Part shown: in pieces, positions 46,411 through 64,000 of the stretch | Layout: every line of letters begins with the position of its first letter | How positions within the stretch are numbered: position 1 is the first letter of the stretch | Source of the DNA: Haliclystus octoradiatus | Lineage: Eukaryota > Cnidaria > Staurozoa > Stauromedusae > Haliclystidae | DNA length: 64,000 nucleotides | Direction of reading: 5' to 3' | Assembly: GCA_916610825.1 (NCBI GenBank) | Contig: OU744448.1 | Location: 17,235,936-17,299,935 of the forward strand | Notes under the pieces: generated by a model | What the model saw: only the letters and a program-made list of their open reading frames with translations | The model's database searches: none | Told to the model about the DNA's origin: nothing | Made by a program: the position numbers and the translations under genes

Positions 46411-46715
46411 ATAAACACAAGGAAAGTGTAAACCAGCCAACAGTCGAAGAAAAGGTCGAGGGAATACAAAACATGAAGTAAATCATAAATTAAATTTAAT
46501 TTCATATTTGTAGAATTTCACACCTTGAATCCAAACGTGGCGTTCTGGCTTACACAGCAAAATATATAAACACAAGGAAAGTGTAAACAAACCAACAGTC
46601 GAAAAACAGGTCGAGGGAATACAAAGCATGAAGTAAATTATCCATTAAATATCATTTCATAATTCATACCTTAAAGCAAAACGTGGCGTATCCTTGCTTT
46701 CACAGCTTTCCATCG
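46411..46715. repeat. Tandem duplication, two ~155-bp units inside the hAT element
   Basis: ATAAACACAAGGAAAGTGTA, CCAACAGTCGA, GGTCGAGGGAATACAAA and AAACGTGGCGT occur in the same order starting at 46411 and at 46566. Confidence 0.8.
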
Positions 46716-46733
46716 ACTTTGGTATTGGTAGGC

Positions 46734-46898
46734 CTATATATATTTCTGCGTTTCTATATCTATCAAGTCGTAATGTTCATCAGAAGAAAGAAAACGCATT
46801 TCACACATAATTTCATCATAAACAACTTTCAGGTCCTGTTCATTCTCATCAGAAATTGCTAAAATAGCTTGCTCCGATGTTAGTTGAAAGTCCGCCAT
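46734..46898 (-). CDS. Small frame inside the hAT element, possible first exon of a lost gene
   Basis: 54 codons from ATG at 46898: MADFQLTSEQAILAISDENE at the start, ending IETQKYI. It is acidic and helix-like. It sits just downstream of the four octamer/CCAAT-like repeats when read on the minus strand, so those could be its promoter. No family is recognised, and it may be a remnant of the N-terminus of the transposase or of a captured gene. Confidence 0.25.
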   Translation of the reverse strand: MADFQLTSEQAILAISDENEQDLKVVYDEIMCEMRFLSSDEHYDLIDIETQKYI

Positions 46899-47017
46899 GA
46901 TGATTTCTCGATATGAATGCTTTGAGAACACCAAAGTGTGGTAGTGACAAGAAATTCCGATTAATCTGGATTTCAGTTTCTTTCCTGGTTCAGATTATTT
47001 GACATGTCCCAGATCAA

Positions 47018-47345
47018 GCTAATTTGCATATGAGGGGGTGCATTTGATGTTGCAAAACCGCTCCAATCAGAATACAGAAATAAGCAAAATTTAGTCACGT
47101 GTATAGCTTCAAGCGAACTCATTTGCATATGAGGGGGTGCAAGTGATCTTATCCGCGCCAATCACGAGGCAGAAAAGTCCTGTTTCTTTTGTATCCAGCT
47201 TGCTCATTTGCATATGATGGGGTGCATTTGAAGTTACCAAGCCGCGCCAATCAGTAGACAGAGTTTCAAGGCTTCTTTTGTATTAAGACGAACTCATTTG
47301 CATATGATGGGGTGCATTTGATCAAAACCGCTCCAATCAAAAGGT
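47018..47345. repeat. Four subterminal repeats with octamer and CCAAT words
   Basis: CATTTGCATATGA(G/T)GGGGTG occurs at about 47021, 47120, 47205 and 47295 (the first starts AATTTGC). Each is followed 20-40 bp later by CCGC(T/G)CCAATCA. Spacing is 85-99 bp. GGGGTGCA also occurs at the adjacent transposon tip, so transposase binding is the simplest role. Confidence 0.75.
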
Positions 47346-47575
47346 TTGATAAAATGATTCGTCAGACATTCACATCTTTTGGATGAAACAAGATTAGAAT
47401 CTTTCAGAAAAGGATTACCAAAAATAAAACAGATCTCCTATCTCGAATTTTCGCTTAAAATGAAAACTTTCGTTTTCTTTGGGTTTCTACTAAAATAGTA
47501 TTTACGTCATTTCGAAAATTATGAAGGGGTGCAAGCACTCCTTTTGCACCCCCTAGATCCGCCCCTGTCTTCGAC

Positions 47576-48213
47576 TACGACTTTCACTCATGCTTTTAAG
47601 GCCTAGATCAAACATTGTGCTGTGCATGAGCCGCACCAATGTCAAAATGGTTCGAATTTGCTGAAGCCGTAACGAGCGAGCATGGCATTGTCGTGCCAAC
47701 GATAGTTGCCTCCGTTTTGTAGTCTCATTTCCAGCAAAAAAGCACCTTTTAAATATATTTAATTGTGAGCTACTGAATTCCTTTCCTTGATCTAGAAAAA
47801 GGTATATGATTGTCTACAATGCACTAAAATAGCCACACCCAGGCTTCTCAAACACAGTTAAAGTTGTTTGTTGTCATGGCAAAAACTTTTTGCAACAATG
47901 GAAGTGATTTTTCTGTCTAGTCTCGAGATTTACCGAAAAACTTATCATGGTAGGGCCTATGCGTTAGTTAGCACAACTTTAATCGTTCAGCTCAACAATG
48001 GCTAGTCAAGCCACACGACTAGTCGAGCAACGCAGGACTTAGCCATAAGGGTGTCTACACCAAATTGAGTCAAACATCAACCTAATAGTCCCGCCATGCC
48101 AAATATGCCTCAAAGATTTGGCACGGCTCATGTGCAGCACCTAAGTGTCTTAGTGTCTCATCATTATGAAGACGTTCTGGCTAGAGGCCTGAGCAAAGCA
48201 AGGGGCAGAGCCC
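47576..48213. other. Intergenic, no gene seen
   Basis: AT-rich sequence between the hAT element and the Mutator-like MITE. Nothing recognised. Confidence 0.5.
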
Positions 48214-48222
48214 CGAGTTCAG

Positions 48223-48607
48223 TAGCCTGCGTTACAGACCGCGATTCATTCACGAAAAAATAGGGTCTATGTGAATTGCTCGTTTCTCTGTCCGGGCCTT
48301 GTATTAGAATAAGATTGATGTCACATAAGTATGCAAGATTAAGGTGATTCTCACCGGGATTCTCACATTACTTTGTTTAGGCTACTTCAGGTGACATGAT
48401 TACAATAAGTTCTATTTTAGGCTTCATAGCTATGACAATTAATTGATCGAACAGAGGTGATGAATTTATTATCTAAGAACAATAGATTTACCATGCATCG
48501 ATCAGCAACTTTGCTCTACGTTTTCGTAGAGTGGCTGGACAGAGAACTGTGCAAATCACACAGACCCTATTCTTTTGCGAATGAATCGCGGTCTGTAACG
48601 CAGACTA
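48223..48607. mobile_element. Mutator-like MITE with 9-bp target duplication
   Basis: TAGCCTGCGTTACAGACCGC at 48223 pairs with the reverse complement of the sequence ending at 48607; the arms are ~70 bp. CGAGTTCAG flanks both sides (48214-48222 and 48608-48616), and a 9-bp duplication is typical of the Mutator superfamily. No coding; 385 bp. Confidence 0.82.
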
Positions 48608-49052
48608 CGAGTTCAGGCAAGTCGCTTCGACCGCCAGTCCAGATCCGCACATGCAGAGTCAAAATTAGTACAAGAAAATTTTCGACCTCATTTTCAGCCA
48701 ATAATTTCTCCTGCTCGCTTCACAAATATACTGTCTGTGTCGCAATAATGTTCCAGTAGTTATTAGCATCGTGGTTCAGTTTTTATCAAGTTAGATCAAG
48801 TATTTTATTTTATATGAATTTTTAAACTCAACCTTTCCTGTGATACGCCTTTGTTCTACTCTTCTGTCTTAATTACAGGTTTTTACAGTCACATGGTCTT
48901 GCGATTTTGTCCGCTCGTTTGCATGTTGTGCTTCAGGGCATGTAGTTGTCGGCACATTCAACATGTAGCCTACTTAGAAATGCTCTGGTCATTGTTATCT
49001 AAGCATTTGACTTACTGGCCATTATTGTTATTGATTATTTCAGTTCTCTGCA

Positions 49053-58580
<9,528 letters not shown>

Positions 58581-59004
58581 ATTTAGAATTAGTAACATAA
58601 ATATAAAAATACACCATATAATATAAAATATAACATAGAATATAAGGGATATTCATAATTGTATTTATTTATTATACCATTCTCAATTAATTGATATCTA
58701 GAAGTTTTAATATACAAAAAATTGCAACGTGCGGTTTAGTTCAAATGATTTAAAGATTTACAATAAGTTATCCAAAACATTAATCTCGTTTCCCTGTGTC
58801 CAAAGTTGTATACAGTAGATGACTCAGTAGAAGTATGTAGACGTGATTTCAGTTGGAAATAATAACGAAGAGTCCCATGTTTACTCTTGACGATTTCCCA
58901 CTACCTGTACCATTGATTGTATCTATTGCACGCCTTCAAAGGCTCCTTATCTAATTAATATTCATATACTACATATAAATGAGACTGTCGTATCAATACG
59001 AGAT
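58581..59004. other. TMEM62 3' flank
   Basis: AT-rich sequence just after the TMEM62 stop and before the TATA-like box of the next gene. No canonical AATAAA was seen within the first 100 bp. Confidence 0.4.
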
Positions 59005-59014
59005 TATATAAAAG
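59005..59014 (+). promoter_or_regulatory. TATA-like box upstream of the 240-residue gene
   Basis: TATATAAAAG lies 137 bp before the ATG at 59151, so transcription could begin near 59035-59040. Confidence 0.5.
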
Positions 59015-59150
59015 AGTCCGCTCCATTTACTTAATTCAACTTATCTGTGAATATGAGACTATGAGAATATGAGACATTTAAAATGCCGTCCAGATTATGA
59101 CGTCACAATCCGTATGTCTTTTGTGCATGTCAAACTAATCAACGTGCACA

Positions 59151-60993
59151 ATGGAGCGATTATTAGGAATTCCGTCTACAGATGATTGTAACTACCTTGA
59201 TGGTGAACTTAATGATAATGAAAAGAGAGCTGCAACATTATCTGGTATTGCACTGTTAACGGCATTAGTCTCCCTGTGTGTTGTATTAGCTGTGGCAATC
59301 AGTGCACGGGATGAAAACGCGCAAAGGCTTGCTGTAAAAATAGCAGGACGTGAACTATCAAGGCAACGCAGACATACAGGTAACACCATGATCCAGGCTG
59401 AATTTTAAACTAGGACCTATAGGTCTGTTACATAGTTACAGATTTCAAAGGTATTATAGAGCAAGAGGTTAAATGTTGACTTACTAATTAGTTCTATGCA
59501 GTGTCAGGTATGAGATCAGTAATGGACATTTGTTTAACAACAGATCAACCATCTACTCCATTGGAAGTAAAAGAGATACGTAAGCCATCCGCGCTGTAGA
59601 GTTTACAGCTTATTTGATTCATCGATGCCTATAAACTCATTGCATTTTTACTTTTACTGTGTATAGATACGACGACATAGTCTTAATTACTTCTTGTCGG
59701 GTTTATGTTCTGGTCAACCATGGGTCAACCAAGTCAAGTCAAGCCTGATTATTATATTAATCATATCTAAAGCTGTCCTCCATTTCTCATCATAGACTTT
59801 GTCCAAAAAGAAGCATACGAGGGTGTGATGAAAAGTACTTTGCATCTCTGTAAAAGCCATTCGATATTTAATAACATTTCAAAGCACGACTTTGACCCTA
59901 TCCCTGTTGGTAAAAGAACATACGGGACATCAGTGATGGTAAAAAACCCTGTATTCACTAAGAAAGAGGTAAATACAACATAACTTAGTCACTACAGTAC
60001 TTAACAAAGAAGCCTCCATTTAGAAGTTTCCATTTAGAATCGCGAGGCCACCGCCGATGAAAATCGAACACACAGGAAAGGAGTCGAACGCAAATCGAGC
60101 AAGAGAATTGACTTTTTGATAGCAATCGCACTTATGATTAGAATGATCGCATTTATTGAGAAATTCAATTTGAAAGAAGTGAAACTGGAAGTTTACTCAT
60201 TTCCCTGTAAACATTAAACGATACAAAGTATACAGAAGATACACGCCTGCTTAATTTCATGTCAAGTGTCGCGGCTGATATCAATAAGGAGCATTCAAAA
60301 TCATTCCTCTAGCGAAAAGAGCCACTCCTCTAGAAATAGAGGAGTGGTATGGATGCCTTCGGTAGGGCGACACAATCTACATTGCTACTATTCTCAATTT
60401 GCCTCGCGTAATTATGACGTCATAATATTTGTGGAATTTTGAAAGGATGCTGGGACCGCATGAATAAAACGATGAAGATGTAAACGTTTCCAACTATACT
60501 GTAGTACATATATTTGGAGCGTAGTTTGCATTTTCAGTACCCAGGGCTGGTATTGCATTTATAGAGGTTTAAGCGTTCGATCACTTGCGAGTCACTCCTG
60601 AGTTATCAATAAACTAAATAGACTCCAATGAGATGGTACACATAACTCCATGAGACTCCATGAGAAAATCATTATAAAATCATTTTGCAAGCATTATAAG
60701 CACGATAAAAGGGCACACAGTATTAACATGCTATTTCTCTTCTGTTCCAGACAGAATCAAAGAAGCTAATGAAAGCCGAATGCGTAGTACCATCTCAGCA
60801 TCTATCACGCACACTCATCCAACGGCTCAATCATGATCACAATGATGGTGTCTTCCTATGCACTGGGAGGCGCTTGACAGAAATGACCGAGCCCAGACAT
60901 CTGTTTAACAATGATCCAAAGGCTGATTTAAGGGTTGGTGTCAAGTTTAAAGTCTGTCCGTTGACTGATGTTAATGGACATCTCACATATTAA
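59151..60993 (+). CDS. Unrecognised 240-residue single-pass membrane protein, four exons
   Basis: Predicted exons 59151-59379, 59502-59579, 59796-59968 and 60751-60993 have AG/GT borders and phases that join without a stop to give 240 residues. Residues 1-30 are acidic (MERLLGIPSTDDCNYLDGEL), about 31-51 form one hydrophobic helix (ATLSGIALLTALVSLCVVLA), and the rest is hydrophilic with a basic patch (SRQRRHTG) right after the helix, which suggests the C-terminus is cytosolic. The C-terminal exon ends KFKVCPLTDVNGHLTY. I do not recognise the family. A TATA-like box lies 137 bp upstream, and the stop is 90 bp from the convergent MRPS5 stop. Exon 2 (78 bp) is the least certain. Confidence 0.7.
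60266..60382 (+). mobile_element. SINE fragment, copy 3 (3' part)
   Basis: GTCGCGGCTGATATCAATAA, then a perfect hairpin CCACTCCTCTA-gaaa-TAGAGGAGTGG at 60322-60347 and GATGCCTTCGGTAGGGCGAC. It lacks the tRNA head; in intron 3 of the 240-residue gene. Confidence 0.8.
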
Positions 60994-61083
60994 CATGATA
61001 TGACATTGTTATATTACAGTAACGAAATTATACAGTTAAATGACTTGTTCACGAGAAATGGGTAGTATTTCACATTAAATTGT

Positions 61084-63859
61084 TCATATTGGAATATGGC
61101 GGCCTCGTCCATGTGCAATCGATTTCGTCTTGTGCAAACCTCGTGTAGGATCAAATGCAGCTTCTATGTTTGAATTAGGGTCAACGTCAGTTTCTTTTTC
61201 AATCCGAGCCCGAATAGCAGATGATGACGGCGAGGCTACAACAACCGGTCGCATTCCATCTTCAGCTCTGAATTCAACAACATTCTTTCCTTTTCGCTCT
61301 GCCAATTCTTCGTGTGTTTCCTAAAGACGAGTGGTGAAATATTATTATGATATTAACTATATTAACACCATTCTTGGAGATTTTCTTTACAAGATCTTTA
61401 AGATCCAGTGCCTTTTTCGATAAATTGCATTTTTGTAATTTGTTTATGAATCCATTGTCTTATTAGACGCTTTTAACAATTACTTGAAATACTAATACAT
61501 TAACGATGGAAAGCTTAATGATTTCATAATTTGTTTTCTTCTTTTTTTCACTGATACTTCGTAACCCATTCGGTAACTTCATCAGTGAATGATTTACATT
61601 AATTTTACATGATTCATATAAATATGGGTTACGAAATATTTTGTGAAAAACATATACATGTTAACATATTATAACATGCATATACATATTTCAGCAGCAC
61701 TCTTGACTACTCCAAATTACTTACTAGGCATAGCGTAATAGACAGTACAGCATAGCTGTATATGACATAGAGGTGTACAGGAGCCGGAGTCAAACTCCGA
61801 CTCCGGAAGGAGTATCTTCATTTCAACAGGAGGCGGGCTGGAGTGAATTTTTTCCAGACATGAGCAGGAGTCGGAGCCAGAGTCTAGAATGCAATCCTTG
61901 TAACTTCTTAATGAGCATTGCGAAGTTGAAAATTGTCTGGATATTTCAGTCGATATTAATTTATTTTGCACTTTTCTATGTTTGTTAATGTTGGATTGAT
62001 AAATATGTCTGTTTTCGGACTATTTACAGGAGTTTGTCTGAAATATTTTGGAGCTGGAGTCGGAGTAGGAGTCTACTTTTCTTACATTTACGGAGCCGGA
62101 CTCGGAGTCAGACCCTTCTACAATGCCTTTTTTCGGATTCGTAGTCTGAACATTCTGACTCCGTACACCTCTGATGAGACATGGGCATACACATAAATAC
62201 GCAGTTTGATTATCTCTTATCTTTATCTCACCTGGCTCTTGAGTGCCACAATCGTAGCGTTAACAATAGTCTGAGGGGTTGAACCACCGATCAATTTACA
62301 TCGTAAATCTTTAATGCCGGCTAAATCACAAATTGTTCTTACTATCCGTTGACATCTCAAACCATGTCCTATAAACAATTACACAAGTAAGTTAAAAGAC
62401 AATAAAATTCAATCTGATTTGAAAATATGAAAAGTTATATATCGTGGGGCCATGCAAGCAAACAGCCACTGACCTCTCTCCTCTGGTTACTAGTATTAGC
62501 CCTACCTAATCGGATAAGTACATCCAATACAATGATTCATATTGGAATAGGCATAGCCAACATAGAGAATATTGTAAGTCTAGACCTTGTTAAGTCAACA
62601 AACTAATTTCCAGTCATACGTAAATGGTGTATCCCTACTGTATATGAGCGATATAGAGAGGGTCTAAGCGTAAAATAGAAATTTAAAAACTGATAAGTTT
62701 GTTCTGCAGAGAAACTGGATTATAATCGATTAATGTATTAAAGAAGTGCAGAGAGTTTCAACGAATGATTTTCATCGAAAGAGTGTATCTCCCTCATGTT
62801 AGCATTTCAAAGAAGGTCAACTCAGCCTTGACTTAATTATAACATCAAATGAGTACCATCTAAGGATGGCGAATGGAACGGTCCAGATGAAATTGAATTG
62901 TTAGTAGCTGCGGTGGCCATGAAATCTGTTGAGATTGATCTGCAGAATCACGACTGAGATCAATAAAGACCAATTAACATCATTGATTTCAGCAAAAAGA
63001 GCCACTCCTCTAGAAATAGAAGAGGTACGAGTGCCTTTGGTAGGTCGATACCATCTCAATTACTATTATTATATTAGCATTAGCAATAATGAGACATGCG
63101 CAATTTAGAGATCACATTAACAACGCTTAGTTTGAAAAAATAACAATCCGAATAAGATTCTATATCAGATTTGAGTCCATACATTCAGTAAATAATACCT
63201 TTTGGTTTTCTTTCCATAGTCATTCGAATGTTGTCATATTTTAGTTGTAGGTCATGATAAACTAAAACAAAGATTAGAATAACAAATGGGTTTACTTCGA
63301 AACGGAGGCTTCGTTCTAGAGTTCACCGTCCAAAAACTGAATCCTAACAATAACTTGACTTCAAAATATAAATTCACATTTTAATGAGTTGTAATTGGTA
63401 AATTTTGAACATTTGGATATGTGAAACAGAAGTTTTGAAAATTATCAGTGATGTACCATAAAAATAACCACAACAAGATATCAGTCCCACATTGACACTT
63501 ACACAAAGTCAATCAAATCAAGGATATTTCCTTTGAACATGCTGATAAGTATAAATCAACTTTATCGTGTACATACGCTGTCTGGATTAGTCAAAGTATA
63601 GGAAGGATATCTAATCACAAACACTATCTATATACCCGTCCCTCAGTGATTAGGTTTATGAACAATTGGCCGGTAGCTACATGGGTGGAAATATAATAAA
63701 CTGTAAATAACAAGTATGTTGAAGTTTCAATGAATTGATTTAAGCAAGCTATCCATTGGAAATTTAACATATACAAGATAGGAATAAATAAAACCACTCA
63801 CTTGTATGATTATCACTGATGTTGATGTCATGAAGGTAGTTTGCTGCTTTGTTACGTGC
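61084..63859 (-). CDS. MRPS5: Mitochondrial small-subunit ribosomal protein uS5m, last four exons
   Basis: Minus-strand exons, 5' to 3': 63802-63859, 63199-63261, 62232-62368 and 61084-61320; their 495 bp give 164 residues plus the stop. They encode ARNKAANYLHDIN..DNHTIYHDLQLKYDN, then MERKPKGHGLRCQRIVRTIC, DLAGIKDLRCKLIGGSTPQT, and ETHEELAERKGKNVVEFR...RPVVVASP. This is the C-terminal half of bacterial-type uS5 plus the MRPS5-specific ETHxxLAxxKGxxVVE tail, near the mRNA channel of the mitoribosome. The N-terminal exons, including the glycine-rich S5 domain, lie beyond the right edge. A hAT MITE fills the last intron and a SINE the one before. The C-terminal tail is shorter than in mammals. 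Confidence 0.9.
61768..62173. mobile_element. hAT-like MITE rich in GGAGTCGGAG
   Basis: TAGAGGTGTACAGGAGCCGG at 61768 and the reverse complement CAGAGGTGTACGGAGTC at 62173 form inverted ends. Inside are many GGAGTCGGAG/CTCCGACTCC words. The flanking 8 bp (ATATGACA and ATGAGACA) agree at 6 of 8, compatible with a decayed 8-bp duplication. Confidence 0.7.
62812..63060 (+). mobile_element. SINE fragment, copy 4 (body and tail)
   Basis: AAGGTCAACTCAGCCTTGAC...GAGTACCATCT..., the hairpin GCCACTCCTCTAGAAATAGA (right arm shortened), and GTGCCTTTGGTAGGTCGATA. It has no tRNA head; in an MRPS5 intron. Confidence 0.8.
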
Positions 63860-64000
63860 CTAACATAGAGTAGTATAGTCCATATGAGTACAATGATGAA
63901 CAGAATTTTATAGTGGGCCCTATTTATTTGCCTTAGTAGCCGCCAGCTATGTTGTTCCAGCTCAGCTGGTCTCTATCAACAACAAAAAGCAGCCCCTGTG
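63860..64000. other. MRPS5 intron running off the window
   Basis: No exon for the missing N-terminal part of MRPS5 is readable on the minus strand here. Confidence 0.5.

Larger units (their letters stand above)
45406..47567. mobile_element. Non-autonomous hAT-type DNA transposon
   Basis: The ends CAGGGGCGGATGCAGG (45406) and, in reverse complement, CAGGGGCGGATCTAGG (47567) are flanked by a perfect 8-bp duplication TCTTCGAC at 45398-45405 and 47568-47575, the hAT hallmark. The 2162-bp element has no hAT transposase, only a 54-codon minus-strand frame, two 155-bp direct repeats (46411-46715) and four subterminal repeats (47018-47345) with CATTTGCATATGAxGGGGTG. Confidence 0.92.

Noticed and set aside
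48457..48759. Plus-strand 100-codon frame
   Set aside because: Most of it is the right arm of the Mutator-like MITE.
61717..62196. Frames of 71-84 codons on both strands
   Set aside because: They fall in the GGAGTCGGAG-rich MITE inside an MRPS5 intron.

Overview
This window is AT-rich nuclear DNA from an animal. Genes have many GT-AG introns, and the spaces between exons are full of transposons, MITEs and SINEs. The gene set (CFAP36, PCNX4, TMEM62, mitochondrial MRPS5, and a ceramide phosphoethanolamine synthase-like gene of the kind vertebrates lack) points to an invertebrate. A marine invertebrate deuterostome such as a tunicate would fit, but that is a weak inference. There is no sign of bacterial, plasmid or phage organisation, no CRISPR array, and no rRNA or stand-alone tRNA gene. 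The only tRNA-like sequences are SINE heads.

Layout. 1-1422 holds a minus-strand CDP-alcohol phosphotransferase that best fits ceramide phosphoethanolamine synthase; its C-terminus is probably cut off at the left. 2574-15602 is a three-level nested transposon. A DNA element with ~555 bp terminal inverted repeats and a 6-bp target duplication carries a BEL/Pao retrotransposon (2843-11976) inside its left inverted repeat, and that element carries an intact Ty3/Gypsy retrotransposon (5227-10391) inside its protease region. Its right end lies 122 bp before the start codon of CFAP36 (five coding exons, 15725-30578). PCNX4 follows (seven exons, 33080-41561). A possible small minus-strand gene (43939-44343), a 2.2-kb non-autonomous hAT element (45406-47567) and a Mutator-like MITE (48223-48607) lie between PCNX4 and TMEM62. 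TMEM62 (13 exons, 49053-58580) is a membrane-anchored metallophosphoesterase-like protein. A four-exon gene for an unrecognised 240-residue single-pass membrane protein (59151-60993) then converges, 90 bp apart, on the last four exons of MRPS5 (minus strand, 61084-63859).

Exon joins were worked out by eye from splice sites, reading phase and similarity to remembered families. CFAP36, PCNX4, TMEM62, the 240-residue gene and the visible part of MRPS5 all give coding lengths divisible by three. The genes look like unrelated housekeeping, ciliary and membrane functions. I see no operon-like system.

The notable biology is mostly mobile-DNA biology: very young nested insertions with identical LTRs, a gag-protease-only BEL element, a SINE with two tRNA-like heads, a minisatellite that abuts and apparently supplies a TMEM62 splice acceptor, a 274-unit perfect TTA array, and several unnamed MITE families.
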